A stretch of DNA of 64,000 nucleotides, from the NCBI GenBank assembly GCA_963691885.1, contig OY829843.1, positions 2,852,001 to 2,916,000 of the forward strand, given 5' to 3'. The notes below the pieces were generated by a model. That model did no database searches, was not told where the DNA came from, and saw only the letters and a list, made by a program, of their open reading frames with translations. The position numbers were made by a program, and so were the translations under genes. The stretch is from G963691885 sp963691885. GTDB lineage: Bacteria; Pseudomonadota; Alphaproteobacteria; UBA8366; Aestuariispiraceae. This document shows positions 8,819-17,647 of this stretch, in pieces. Numbering within the stretch: the first letter of the stretch is position 1; each line of letters starts with the position of its first letter.

Positions 8819-9277
8819 ATGACAACTTTTACACTTAACGGAACCGAGCGGACGGTGGAGGTCGATGACGACATGCCGCTGCTTTGGGCGATCCGTGATG
8901 AGATTGGCCTGACCGGGACCAAGTTTGGATGCGGTATTGGCATGTGCGGTGCCTGCACGGTTCATGTTGACGGTGAGGCCGTGCGGTCATGCCAGACATT
9001 GGCGAGCGATCTTGAAGGCGCGACGGTTACCACCATTGAGGGACTTGAAGACAAAACCGCGACAACGGTCCAGGCCGTTTGGGACGAGATGAATGTGGTC
9101 CAGTGCGGTTTCTGCCAGTCCGGTCAGATTATGCAGGCCGTAGCCCTTCTGACCGAGAATACCAAGCCGACGGACGAAGATATCGATTTGGCGATGGAAG
9201 GCAATGTGTGCCGGTGTGCGACCTATGTCCGCATTCGAGCCGCCATTCATGAAGCCGCTGACCGGTTGGAGGCTTAA
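8819..9277 (+). CDS. iorA: Isoquinoline 1-oxidoreductase alpha-type [2Fe-2S] subunit
   Basis: A 152-residue small subunit of the xanthine-oxidase superfamily with two [2Fe-2S] clusters. The N-terminal plant-ferredoxin-type ligands are in CGIGMCGACTVHVDG (residues about 41-55) with a further Cys in VRSCQT. The C-terminal cluster uses QCGFCQSGQIM and CRCATYVRIRAAI. It passes electrons from the molybdenum subunit encoded 2 bases downstream. Substrate by family is an N-heterocycle or aldehyde; isoquinoline itself is not shown. The ATG at 8819 was chosen as the first in frame. Confidence 0.9.
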   Translation: MTTFTLNGTERTVEVDDDMPLLWAIRDEIGLTGTKFGCGIGMCGACTVHVDGEAVRSCQTLASDLEGATVTTIEGLEDKTATTVQAVWDEMNVVQCGFCQSGQIMQAVALLTENTKPTDEDIDLAMEGNVCRCATYVRIRAAIHEAADRLEA

Positions 9278-9279
9278 TC

Positions 9280-11502
9280 ATGTTGGGATATTTGAAACAA
9301 GCAGCTGAACAAGCAGCATCCCGTCCGGCACCCGAAGGTGTTTCACGCCGGACATTCTTGCGTATCGGGGCCGCTTCAGGTGGTGCCTTGATGCTGGGTC
9401 TGTCCTTACCGGATGCAACGCGCGCTGCGGGTTCTGCAGCCGCCGAATTTATGCCGAACGCCTTTGCCCGTTTCGCAAAGGATGGCACGGTCACCGTGAT
9501 TTCCAAGCATATCGAGTTCGGACAGGGGACCTTTACAGGTCTTGCCACCATTCTGGCTGAAGAGCTGGACGCGGGCTGGGCGCAGATCCGTATTGAACAC
9601 GCCCCGGCCGATGGATCGCGTTACAATAACCTGCAGTGGGGCCCCTATCAGGGAACCGGCGGCAGCAGTGCCATGCCGAACTCCTATGACCAGATGCGCC
9701 GGGCCGGTGCGGTTGCCAGGGCGTTGTTTGTTGACGCTGCCGCCCAGGAATGGGGCGTTCCGGCGTCGGAGATTACCGTTTCTGACGGTGTTATCTCTCA
9801 CGCAGGGTCCGGTCGGACGACCGGGTTTGCAGAGCTGATCGACACGGCGTCCAAATTGACACCGATGGCACCGGATCAGGTCACCTTGAAGGATCCGAAG
9901 GACTTCAAACTGATTGGCAAGCATGGGGATCGCTGGGATTCCAGAATGAAAACCAGGGGTGAGGCGCAGTATACGATTGATGTCAAACTTCCGGGCATGT
10001 TGATCGCTGTCCTGGCGCGTCCACCACATTTCGGCGCGAAACTGGGATCGTTTGATGCCAGCGGTGCCATGGCGGTTAACGGCGTTGTGGCGGTCGAACC
10101 CGTCAGTCGCGGTGTTGCGGTGGTTGCCAAGAACACCTGGGCTGCCATCAAGGGGCGTGAAGCGCTGGAAGTGAACTGGGATTTGAGTGAAGCCGAACGG
10201 CGGAGTTCTGACCAGATCATTTCTGAATACCGTCAGCAGTTGGACAGTCCTGGTCTGGAAGCCCATAAGCATGGCGACCCGGATGGCGCGCTCGCAAGTG
10301 CGGAGACCGTGGTTCAACAGGATTTCGAGTTCCCCTATCTCGCCCATGCGGCGATGGAGCCGATGTCCGCTATGGCCCGCAAGACCGGTGATATTCTTGA
10401 GATCTGGACCGGGTCGCAGCTGCAATCCGTTGATCAGTATGTGGCCTCTCTTGTGGCAGGTGTTGAACCCAGCCAGGTGCAGATCCACACCCAGATGGCG
10501 GGCGGCAGTTTCGGTCGTCTGGCAACACCGGATGCCGACAAGGTGGTAGAAGCAGTCGAGGTTGCGAAAGCCCTCAACTGGACCGCACCGGTCAAGGTAC
10601 AATGGACCCGTGAAGATGACATTCAGGGAGGGCGCTATCGTCCGATCTATGTGCATCGTTTGCGCGCCGGTCTTGATGCCGATGGTAAGGTAACGGGATG
10701 GAGCCATCGCATCGTCGGTCAGTCGATCATCAAAGGCACGCCGTTTGAAGGCGGATACGTCAAAGATGGTGTCGATCTGACTTCCGTCGAAGGGGCTCTG
10801 CACCTCCCATATGAATTCAAGAATATGGGTGTCGACCTCCACACGACAGAAGCAGGGCCGTCGGTTCTGTGGTGGCGTGCTGTGGGGTCAACGCATACGG
10901 CGTATTCGACCGAGGTGTTCGTCGACAAACTGGCTGCGACCGCTGGTGTGGATCCGATGGAATATCGCCTCAGCATGCTGGGCCATGACGAACGTCATCG
11001 TGCGGTTCTTGAACTGGTTGCCGAGAAGGCAGAATGGGACAAGCCGCTGGGTCCAAACCGGGGTCGTGGTGTCGCCGTGCATAAGAGCTTTGGTTCCTAT
11101 GTAGCCCAGGTTGCAGAGATCACCCTTGATGGTTCCGGCGGGTTCAGCGTTGACCGTGTTGTCTGCGCTGTGGATTGTGGCCAGCCCATCAACCCAGACA
11201 TCATCAAAGCCCAGATAGAAGGTGGTATCGGGTTTGGTCTTGGTGCTGTTCTGCGGAACGAGGTCACACTTGAAGAAGGTGGCGCCGTCTCACAGTCTAA
11301 CTTCCATGACTATGAGCCGATCCGGATCACGGATATGCCACAGATTGATGTGCATGTGGTTCCCTCCGAAATCTCGCCAACCGGGATTGGTGAGCCGGGC
11401 CTACCCCCGGTAGGACCTGCGGTTGCCAACGCTGTTTTGGCGGCAACGGGCAAGGAAATGTCAGTTCTGCCATTTTCCAAAACTGACCTGACCGGGGCCT
11501 GA
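9280..11502 (+). CDS. iorB: Isoquinoline 1-oxidoreductase beta-type molybdenum subunit
   Basis: A 740-residue molybdopterin-binding catalytic subunit. A twin-arginine signal (SRRTFLRIGAASGGALMLG, residues about 22-40) indicates export of the folded enzyme with IorA. Recognisable molybdenum-site segments are HIEFGQGTFTGLATILAEEL, a QMAGGSFGR motif and GEPGLPPVGPAVANA with the catalytic Glu near the C-terminus. There is no FAD subunit gene, as is usual for the two-subunit Ior-type enzymes that donate to cytochromes. It forms an operon with iorA, and a terminator follows at 11524-11560. Aldehyde oxidation is the main alternative activity. Confidence 0.9.
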   Translation: MLGYLKQAAEQAASRPAPEGVSRRTFLRIGAASGGALMLGLSLPDATRAAGSAAAEFMPNAFARFAKDGTVTVISKHIEFGQGTFTGLATILAEELDAGWAQIRIEHAPADGSRYNNLQWGPYQGTGGSSAMPNSYDQMRRAGAVARALFVDAAAQEWGVPASEITVSDGVISHAGSGRTTGFAELIDTASKLTPMAPDQVTLKDPKDFKLIGKHGDRWDSRMKTRGEAQYTIDVKLPGMLIAVLARPPHFGAKLGSFDASGAMAVNGVVAVEPVSRGVAVVAKNTWAAIKGREALEVNWDLSEAERRSSDQIISEYRQQLDSPGLEAHKHGDPDGALASAETVVQQDFEFPYLAHAAMEPMSAMARKTGDILEIWTGSQLQSVDQYVASLVAGVEPSQVQIHTQMAGGSFGRLATPDADKVVEAVEVAKALNWTAPVKVQWTREDDIQGGRYRPIYVHRLRAGLDADGKVTGWSHRIVGQSIIKGTPFEGGYVKDGVDLTSVEGALHLPYEFKNMGVDLHTTEAGPSVLWWRAVGSTHTAYSTEVFVDKLAATAGVDPMEYRLSMLGHDERHRAVLELVAEKAEWDKPLGPNRGRGVAVHKSFGSYVAQVAEITLDGSGGFSVDRVVCAVDCGQPINPDIIKAQIEGGIGFGLGAVLRNEVTLEEGGAVSQSNFHDYEPIRITDMPQIDVHVVPSEISPTGIGEPGLPPVGPAVANAVLAATGKEMSVLPFSKTDLTGA

Positions 11503-11523
11503 CCACCCTTTTCAGGCAAGAAA

Positions 11524-11560
11524 AAAGCTGGCGATCCGAGGGGGTCGCCGGCTTTGTCTT
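11524..11560. terminator. Rho-independent terminator between iorB and fumA
   Basis: The arms AAAGCTGGCGA (11524-11534) and TCGCCGGCTTT (11545-11555) pair over 11 bases with one G-U pair, around a 10-base loop. A T-rich stretch follows on the plus strand and an A run precedes it, so it can terminate both convergent transcripts. Confidence 0.85.
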
Positions 11561-11575
11561 TGTTCGAGTGAGAAA

Positions 11576-13195
11576 CTATTCGGGCATCAGATCCTTGAAG
11601 AAGTCATTACCCTTGTCATCGACAACGATGAAGGCGGGGAAGTCTTCCACTTCGATCTTCCAGATCGCTTCCATCCCCAGTTCCGGGTATTCTATGCATT
11701 CAACTTTCTTGATGCAGTCGAGGGCAAGACGCGCTGCCGGGCCGCCGATCGATCCCAGATAAAATCCACCATGGGCCTGACAGGCTTTTCGGACCTGAGG
11801 TGATCTGTTGCCCTTGGCCAGCATGATCATCGAGCCGCCCTTGGCCTGAAACTCATCCACAAAACCGTCCATACGGCCAGCGGTTGTCGGCCCGAAAGAA
11901 CCGGAGGCATATCCCTCCGGCGTTTTTGCAGGGCCTGCGTAATAGATCGGATGGTTCTTGAAGTAGTCTGGCAGATCTTCACCACGGTCCAACCGTTCGC
12001 GCAGTTTACGATGTGCGGAATCCCGTGCCACGATGATCGGCCCGGTGAGTGACAGGCGGGTTTTGACACCGTGCTTGGTAAGCGTGCCGAGCATCTCGCT
12101 CATCGGCTTGTTCAGGTCAATTTTGACGACATCCCCTTCGAATGCGTCGTCTGACATTTCCGGCAGATATTGTGCTGGGTCCGTCTCCAGCTGTTCGAGA
12201 TAGACGCCGTCCTTCGTAATCTTGCCCTTTGCCTGACGGTCCGCAGAACAGGAGACACCGAGACCGATGGGCAGTGACGCGCCATGTCTGGGCAGGCGTA
12301 TGACGCGGACATCGTGGCAGAAATACTTTCCGCCAAACTGTGCCCCGATACCCATATGCCTGGTCAGTTCATGGATGGTCTGCTCCATCTCCAGGTCCCG
12401 GAAAGCATGACCCTGGTCACCGCCCTCGGTGGGCAGCTCGTCAAGATAGCGGCAAGACGCAAGTTTGACCGTCTTCAGGTTCAATTCAGCCGATGTGCCG
12501 CCAATCACGATGGCAAGGTGATAGGGCGGACAGGCAGCGGTGCCCAGTGTGACGATCTTCTCTTTCAGGAAGTTGATCAGGCGTTCCCGCTCCAGCAGGG
12601 AAGGTGTCCCCTGAAACAGGAATGTCTTGTTGGCAGAACCGCCACCCTTGGCAACGAAAAGAAATTTGTACGCATCTTCGCCTTCGGCATAGATATCGAC
12701 CTGTGCCGGCAGGTTGTTGCGGGTGTTGACCTCTTCAAACATGCTGACCGGGGAAACCTGGCTGTACCGCAGGTTGTTTCGGTCATAGGCGTCGAGTACA
12801 CCATGGCCCAAAGCGTCCGCATCACTGCCATCCGTCCAGATGTTGCGACCCTTTTTGCCCATCACGATGGCGGTGCCGGTATCCTGGCACATGGGTAAAA
12901 CACCACCAGCGGAGATATTTGCGTTCTTAAGCAGATCAAAGGCGACGAACCGGTCGTTTGGTGAGGCTTCCGGGTCGTCTAGGATTTTGCGCAACTGCTC
13001 AAGATGGCCCGGTCGCAGCAAGTGGTTGATGTCATGGAATGCTTCTTCGGAGAGAAGGCGTAAGGCCTCGGTACCGACCTTCAGGATTTCCTGACCTTCG
13101 AACTCTGCGGTGGTTACAAAATCACCCTCCAGCTTGCGATAAGGTGTCTTGTCCTCACCCAGCGGAAACATCTCGTGGAAACTCGTATCGCTCAT
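11576..13195 (-). CDS. fumA: Fumarate hydratase, class I (Fe-S type)
   Basis: A 539-residue iron-sulfur fumarase that interconverts fumarate and L-malate in the TCA cycle. It covers both the alpha domain (residues about 60-330; PMCQDTGTAIVMGKKG with a cluster Cys, and GVSCSADRQAKG) and the beta domain (SLTGPIIVARDSAHRKL, TTAGRMDGFVDEF). Length matches single-chain FumA/FumB enzymes. The gene is monocistronic between a terminator and the sspB region. The oxygen-sensitive [4Fe-4S] cluster is a family property. Confidence 0.95.
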   Translation of the reverse strand: MSDTSFHEMFPLGEDKTPYRKLEGDFVTTAEFEGQEILKVGTEALRLLSEEAFHDINHLLRPGHLEQLRKILDDPEASPNDRFVAFDLLKNANISAGGVLPMCQDTGTAIVMGKKGRNIWTDGSDADALGHGVLDAYDRNNLRYSQVSPVSMFEEVNTRNNLPAQVDIYAEGEDAYKFLFVAKGGGSANKTFLFQGTPSLLERERLINFLKEKIVTLGTAACPPYHLAIVIGGTSAELNLKTVKLASCRYLDELPTEGGDQGHAFRDLEMEQTIHELTRHMGIGAQFGGKYFCHDVRVIRLPRHGASLPIGLGVSCSADRQAKGKITKDGVYLEQLETDPAQYLPEMSDDAFEGDVVKIDLNKPMSEMLGTLTKHGVKTRLSLTGPIIVARDSAHRKLRERLDRGEDLPDYFKNHPIYYAGPAKTPEGYASGSFGPTTAGRMDGFVDEFQAKGGSMIMLAKGNRSPQVRKACQAHGGFYLGSIGGPAARLALDCIKKVECIEYPELGMEAIWKIEVEDFPAFIVVDDKGNDFFKDLMPE

Positions 13196-13350
13196 AGACT
13201 TCCCCCAGAAGCATAATCGTTTGAAATTCAGTCATTGCTGGAAATTTTAGACCCTTGACCCCGCAAACCCAAGCCAAATGCATCTGGCTCAAGCCAATAC
13301 ATTAATGTGATCTAATTGATTACCTTGGAAAGGGCGGTGGTTTGACGGCG

Positions 13351-13884
13351 TTACTTTTTCCGGAACGTGTCCAGGGTGACGACATTGTCGCTGTTATCGT
13401 CTTCCGCATCATCATCGGTTTGATCATCTGCAACGGTGGCTGGCGCCGCCGCTTTCTCACCAGATGATGTGTCATCCCCCGCGGCTTCGACAGTCGCGTC
13501 GTTATTTTCGCCTTCATCATTGTCAACGCCAATCGGTTGAAACTGCAGGCCAAAATTGACGGACGGATCGGCAAATGTGATTAGCGCGTCGAGCGGAATA
13601 TGAAGCCGTTCCAGCTTCTGATTGAAGCTCAAATCCACTTCAAGTGCGTCTTCTGTCACGGCCAGGTTCCAGAACTGATGTTGCAGAACGATGGTCATTT
13701 CGCGGGGATAGCGTTTGTGCAGGTGATCGGGAATCGAAACGGCTTCCTGATCGGTACGGAACGTCACGTAAAAGTGGTGCTCGCCCGGAAGACCGTCCTT
13801 GGCCGCGATCTCAAGCGATTGGCGCACGACGCTTCGCATCGCACCCTCAACCATCGCGTTGTAGCCCATTTGATCTTCAACCAT
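13351..13884 (-). CDS. sspB: SspB family ClpXP adaptor (alphaproteobacterial type)
   Basis: SspB binds the ssrA tag on stalled-ribosome products and tethers them to ClpXP. This 177-residue protein has the alphaproteobacterial layout: start MVEDQMGYNAMVEGAMRSVV, a beta-rich substrate-binding domain (HHFYVTFRTDQEAVSIPDHL, YPREMTIVLQHQFWNL) to about residue 115, then a very acidic disordered tail ending VVTLDTFRKK, which corresponds to the ClpX-docking end. The open frame extends 62 codons upstream, but that part has no family similarity, so the ATG at 13884 is used. ssrA lies immediately upstream on the same strand, an adaptor and tag gene side by side. Confidence 0.9.
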   Translation of the reverse strand: MVEDQMGYNAMVEGAMRSVVRQSLEIAAKDGLPGEHHFYVTFRTDQEAVSIPDHLHKRYPREMTIVLQHQFWNLAVTEDALEVDLSFNQKLERLHIPLDALITFADPSVNFGLQFQPIGVDNDEGENNDATVEAAGDDTSSGEKAAAPATVADDQTDDDAEDDNSDNVVTLDTFRKK

Positions 13885-14029
13885 TACAACCCCAAAAAAC
13901 ACTCTCGTTTTCACGCATAACGAACTATGGACGGATGGCCCTGATCTGTCGAGTACCCGCGACGATGTCTCACAGTTCATAATTCCTATTCGAGAAGAAT
14001 AGGGCGCTAAGGTTAAATTTTCACAAACG

Positions 14030-14362
14030 TAAAAGCGGGGGGTTCTGTTGCTAGGTCCCCCAAGCCCCACCTGAACGGTTATGAGCCGAACAGGAATTCA
14101 CGAAAGTGTTGCTTTGACAGCGTTACGCTGCGACGGCAACCATATCTTCGTTATCATTGGCATTTATAGCCGTGGCCCGATAACGGCGGTACCATGCCGG
14201 GTACAGAAATTGCCTTTACTACACGCGTCGATCCTATTTCGCCCCCATCATCAAAGCCCGTACAAAGGTAAACATCCCCTTTGAACAGGCCCTCATGGTG
14301 GAGGCGCCGGGTACCGCCCCCGGGTCCGCTGCGCTTATTCCGCAAAACCCTTTAGCACCATA
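14030..14362 (-). ncRNA. ssrA: Two-piece (circularly permuted) tmRNA
   Basis: Read on the minus strand. The acceptor piece comes first and ends GGCGCCTCCACCA, with the 3' CCA at 14298-14296. A short intervening sequence (14295-14247) separates it from the coding piece, whose 5' end GGGGGCG (14246-14240) pairs over 7 bases with CGCCTCC of the acceptor piece, including the G3-U pair needed for alanine charging. The next bases, AAATAGGATCGACG, are typical of tmRNA. The tag frame at 14161-14123 reads ANDNEDMVAVAA-stop, ending VAA as SspB/ClpX substrates do. The T-arm is CCGGG-7 nt-CCCGG. The 3' boundary is approximate: a GGGGG/CCCCC hairpin followed by T's lies near 14064-14030. Confidence 0.9.
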
Positions 14363-14383
14363 ACCGGCAAAGCCGGTATCCAA

Positions 14384-14411
14384 TATATAGGGCATAGGGG
14401 CAGTGAATTAA
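14384..14411 (-). promoter_or_regulatory. Candidate ssrA promoter
   Basis: On the minus strand a TATATA (-10) lies at 14389-14384, with TTAATT, a poor -35, at 14411-14406 and a 16-base spacer. Transcription would begin just before the hairpin ACCGGC-TTT-GCCGGT (14377-14363), which leads into the acceptor piece. The assignment rests on position and the -10 match only. Confidence 0.35.
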
Positions 14412-14431
14412 AGCCGCCAAATTGCTTTGCC

Positions 14432-16072
14432 CTATTCCCGCGCGACGAAATCCAGTGCCTGGCGCAGGCTGCGCACGGGATGGTGTCGGCGGATCGGGTT
14501 TTGGAGCATCCGGTTCAGGGCGGCGGTCATGGTGGAGGTCAGAGCGGGCCTGCGCCCGGCCGGTGCACCTTCAATTTCCCGGGCAATCGCCGTGGTCAGT
14601 TTCACATAATGTGCCGATACGATGTATTCCGGCTCATCATGGTTCAAAAGCCCGGCCCTTGTCTGGTGCAGCCAGTCATCTGGTTCTTCTACTGTCCAGT
14701 CAGCGCGGGATATTGTGTCATCCTGAAACCCCGAATTTCGACCCAGGAAGCATCCCATTTGCAGCAGGGCGGACGGCCAGAGTTCGGGATCCTGGTTCGC
14801 GGCCCACCGTGCCGCATTGGCAAAAGTGATGGCATGGGTGAAATCCAGCCATCCCACATTGTCGCTGACCGAACTATCCGTTCGCTGCTGCATCTGAACG
14901 CGGTACCGCAGGAATTGGAGGCTGGCTGCCTCAAGAAGCACTGAATAGAGGGTTTCAGGGTCTTTCCCCGTTTGCGCGACCAGGCCGAGTGTCTTGGGTA
15001 CTGAAAGATGGGTATAGGCTTCAGGTTCTTCGGGGGTCCGGCTCGCCTCCAACTGCCAATTTTCGAGGGCACCAGCATAGGACCGGAATTCAGGGATCAG
15101 ATCTTCGCGGCTGGTATTGATCAGATACCGTGTGAGCGCCCTCGCGACCGGATGCAGGACGGGCATGCCCAATCTCTCGATCAAGGCATGGGCCTTGTAG
15201 GTATAGATCATGGCATGGCCAAAGCCCTGATAATGGGCGAGGGCCGCCCGGCGCAGGGATTTGAAGAGATCCTGAACGGGCCTGGCGTGGATTGAGTTCA
15301 CCCCCTGCAGCGCGGCATTCACCTGCTGGATGGCAAGCGCCTCATTCTGATCTTCAATGGCGGCTGCCAAGGCCGCGCTGTCGAATTCGGGTGCCGTCTC
15401 ATCGGTGAAGGGGAACCTGTCTTCCCGTAGACTGTCCCAGGCCATATAGGCCGCGGCCTCTAAAAACGGGACCAGCTTCCTGGCCTCGACCTCCGACCCT
15501 TCGGTACCGGCCAGCTCAGCCAGCGCCAGCCAGTCGGCCGCCGCACCATAGGCATGGGTCATGCCGTATTCATAGCGATCATGACTGATCTCAATCGCCC
15601 GGATTAAGGCGTCTTCAGCCGTGCCACCCGCCGCCAAAAGGCGCGCCAACTCCCGTGCCAGCCGGTCATAATCGTGATCCAGAAAAGCATCCTCAAAATT
15701 TCCAAGCGCTCTCGCTTGCCGTTCTTCGGCAGGTGGATCGGTCAAGTCCAGATAGATCGATCCGTCCGCAACAGTGACGGGGTAGAGCCGCAACGGATCA
15801 CCGCCGCCCACAACAGCACCATCATCCAGATCGAATTTCCAATTATGCCAGTTGCATGTCAGCAGGCAGGTTTTTGGTTCCGGTTCGCTCAGTGTCCCCT
15901 CAATCAGCGGGTATCCTTCATGGGGGCAGCGATTGTTGCATGCCCGAAGATCCGGCATGTCAGCCGACCCGACATTAAACAGGGCAATCTGCCGCCCTTG
16001 CAGTTTGACGACCTTGCGTCCCTTGTTGATGACTTCGGCCAGATCAGCAGCCTTAATCCATTGCGGATCCAT
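14432..16072 (-). CDS. Rieske [2Fe-2S] protein with a long helical C-terminal domain
   Basis: A 546-residue protein. Residues 1-110 are a Rieske domain with ligands C49-P-H51 and C73-N-W-H76 (a CxHx21CxxH spacing, longer than usual). The remaining ~420 residues are predicted helical and not a standard ring-hydroxylase catalytic domain. They carry several His-rich helices: SHDRYEYGMTHAYGAAADW (H164, H173), ALAHYQGFGHAMIYTYKAHA, LDFTHAITFANAARW. This pattern is somewhat like questin-oxidase-like (DUF4243) proteins, but I cannot confirm it. No signal peptide is evident. It is divergent from an MFS transporter and SufR-like regulator over paired operators, suggesting one regulon handling a redox-active or toxic small molecule. 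Confidence 0.8.
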   Translation of the reverse strand: MDPQWIKAADLAEVINKGRKVVKLQGRQIALFNVGSADMPDLRACNNRCPHEGYPLIEGTLSEPEPKTCLLTCNWHNWKFDLDDGAVVGGGDPLRLYPVTVADGSIYLDLTDPPAEERQARALGNFEDAFLDHDYDRLARELARLLAAGGTAEDALIRAIEISHDRYEYGMTHAYGAAADWLALAELAGTEGSEVEARKLVPFLEAAAYMAWDSLREDRFPFTDETAPEFDSAALAAAIEDQNEALAIQQVNAALQGVNSIHARPVQDLFKSLRRAALAHYQGFGHAMIYTYKAHALIERLGMPVLHPVARALTRYLINTSREDLIPEFRSYAGALENWQLEASRTPEEPEAYTHLSVPKTLGLVAQTGKDPETLYSVLLEAASLQFLRYRVQMQQRTDSSVSDNVGWLDFTHAITFANAARWAANQDPELWPSALLQMGCFLGRNSGFQDDTISRADWTVEEPDDWLHQTRAGLLNHDEPEYIVSAHYVKLTTAIAREIEGAPAGRRPALTSTMTAALNRMLQNPIRRHHPVRSLRQALDFVARE

Positions 16073-16082
16073 TGAACCATCC

Positions 16083-16106
16083 TTTATAAAGGTTTTTCTT
16101 TATAAA
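16083..16106. promoter_or_regulatory. Operator dyad 1: TTTATAAAG-N6-CTTTATAAA
   Basis: A perfect 9-base inverted repeat (16083-16091 and 16098-16106) with a 6-base spacer, starting 11 bases upstream of the Rieske-protein ATG. The same dyad recurs 44 bases away. The size and symmetry suit a dimeric winged-helix regulator; the likely protein is the SufR-like regulator at 17648. Confidence 0.75.
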
Positions 16107-16126
16107 ATATTGTTTGTCCCATTCTA

Positions 16127-16150
16127 TTTGTAAAGAATTTTCTTTATAAA
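16127..16150. promoter_or_regulatory. Operator dyad 2: TTTGTAAAG-N6-CTTTATAAA
   Basis: A second copy of the dyad with one mismatch (G for A at the fourth base of the left arm) and an identical 6-base spacer. Centre-to-centre distance to dyad 1 is 44 bases, about four helical turns, so both would face the same side of the DNA. It lies 57 bases before the proposed start of the transporter gene. Confidence 0.7.
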
Positions 16151-16207
16151 TTGCCGAACAGGGTCTATAGGGACGATAGTCTAGAGTGTTTTTGGAGTTT
16201 TGGCATT

Positions 16208-17635
16208 TTGACTGAGGCTGAACAGACTGTTGATCTGCGTTGGGGCGCGCTGTGGCGCGACGGCCATTTGCAGAAATTCATGGTCCTCGCCTTTGGTATC
16301 TGGCTTCACGCCGCAAATTCGACCCTGACAGCCACGCTGATTCCGTCCGCTGTTATGGAAATTGGCGGGATCGCTTTTCTAAGCTGGACTATGGTGTTGT
16401 ATCAGGTTGGGTCTATTGTCGCGGCGGCGGGTATTGGTCTGCTTGCCATGCGGTTTGGCCTGCGTTCCTCCATGATGGTGGCGGCCGGTCTTTACGGCGT
16501 TGGATGTGCGGTGGCGGCAGCTGCGCCGGAAATGTGGATACTGCTAATCGGACGGCTGGCGCAGGGCGCTGGCGGTGGCGCACTGGTGGCGCTCACCCAT
16601 GTCGCCGTGGCCCGAATATTCCCCTCGGCCATGATGCCGCGCATGATGGCCTTGATGTCTGCCTTGTGGGGGGTATCGGCGTTTTGTGGACCGGCTGTGG
16701 GCGGGTTTTTCGCAGAGGTCTACACTTGGCGTGCCGGGTTCTGGGCTTTTGCGGTTCAAGCATTTCTTTATCTGCTGGCTTTGATTTTTCTGGTGCCAAA
16801 GGGGGCCCGGCCGGAAATTGAAGAGGGCGCGAGGTTACCGCGCATTCGTCTGGCTATTCTGGCGGCGGCAATTTTGTCCGTTGCCTCTGGCGGTGTGCTG
16901 GGGTTCTCTTGGATTGGTCTCGGATTGGGCGTTTTAGGCATGGCTCTTCTCTGGGCTTTCTTTGACCGGGACCGTCGATCTGCAAAGGATCGACTCTTTC
17001 CGTATTCCGCTTATCAGCGTGGCTCTGCGACACAATCCGGCATGTTGATGATGGCGCTGTTGTTTTTCGGAAGCATTGCATTTTCAGTTTATGGTCCATT
17101 GCTGGCCCAGCTGATTTACGGAATTGGCCCTCTGCAAAGTGGTTTTCTGATCGCGCTTGAATCCGTTTCCTGGAGTGTCAGCGCCGTGCTTTTCTCAGGG
17201 CTTGCGCCGAAACACCACAACCGGGTTATCAGGTTAGGGGCCGTTCTGGTCGTCATTTTTGTCCTGGGCATGGCGTTTGCGATTGGACAGGGACCAATAT
17301 GGTGGCTCTTCCCGTTCCTGATTGTGGGCGGGGCCGGTTTCGGTATTTCCTATGGTTATGTCATTCAGAGGATCGTGGCCGGGGCCGCTGAGGAGGACCG
17401 GTCACGGGCCTCATCATCCGTCCCAACCTCTCAAATGATGTCTTACGCATTAGGGGCGGCAAGCTGTGGCTTTCTGGCCAACGGTCTGGGGTTGAGCGAT
17501 TTCAGCACGGCGGAGGAGGCAACCCGGATCGCCTTTTGGTTGGTAATCGGGTTCCTGCCGGTTGCCCTTCTTGGGACGATTGCGGCCTTTGCCATGACAA
17601 GGCGGAACCCGCAGGCGCAGATTGAACCTTCGTGA
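16208..17635 (+). CDS. MFS transporter, DHA2-like multidrug exporter type
   Basis: A 475-residue inner-membrane protein with about 14 hydrophobic segments, the DHA2 arrangement of proton-driven drug exporters. The loop after TM2 is MRFGLRSS, and the family motif C region is seen as LMSALWGVSAFCGPAVGGFF. The open frame begins at 16151, but the TTG at 16208, preceded by GGAGTT, gives a better start (LTEAEQTVDL); the first internal ATG lies inside the first hydrophobic region. The regulator follows 12 bases downstream, indicating an operon. Substrate unknown; context links it to the divergent Rieske protein. Confidence 0.85.
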   Translation: MTEAEQTVDLRWGALWRDGHLQKFMVLAFGIWLHAANSTLTATLIPSAVMEIGGIAFLSWTMVLYQVGSIVAAAGIGLLAMRFGLRSSMMVAAGLYGVGCAVAAAAPEMWILLIGRLAQGAGGGALVALTHVAVARIFPSAMMPRMMALMSALWGVSAFCGPAVGGFFAEVYTWRAGFWAFAVQAFLYLLALIFLVPKGARPEIEEGARLPRIRLAILAAAILSVASGGVLGFSWIGLGLGVLGMALLWAFFDRDRRSAKDRLFPYSAYQRGSATQSGMLMMALLFFGSIAFSVYGPLLAQLIYGIGPLQSGFLIALESVSWSVSAVLFSGLAPKHHNRVIRLGAVLVVIFVLGMAFAIGQGPIWWLFPFLIVGGAGFGISYGYVIQRIVAGAAEEDRSRASSSVPTSQMMSYALGAASCGFLANGLGLSDFSTAEEATRIAFWLVIGFLPVALLGTIAAFAMTRRNPQAQIEPS

Positions 17636-17647
17636 GAGTGGAGAAGA

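Noticed and set aside
9406..10842. A 478-codon open frame antisense to iorB
   Set aside because: It lies entirely within the clear molybdenum-subunit gene, shows no family motif, and mirrors the GC-skewed codon use of the sense gene.
12284..12898. A 204-codon open frame antisense to fumA
   Set aside because: It lies inside an unmistakable class I fumarase and has no motif of its own.
14154..14345. Short open frames across the ssrA region
   Set aside because: The region is explained by the tmRNA pieces, with the acceptor stem and tag frame both recognised.
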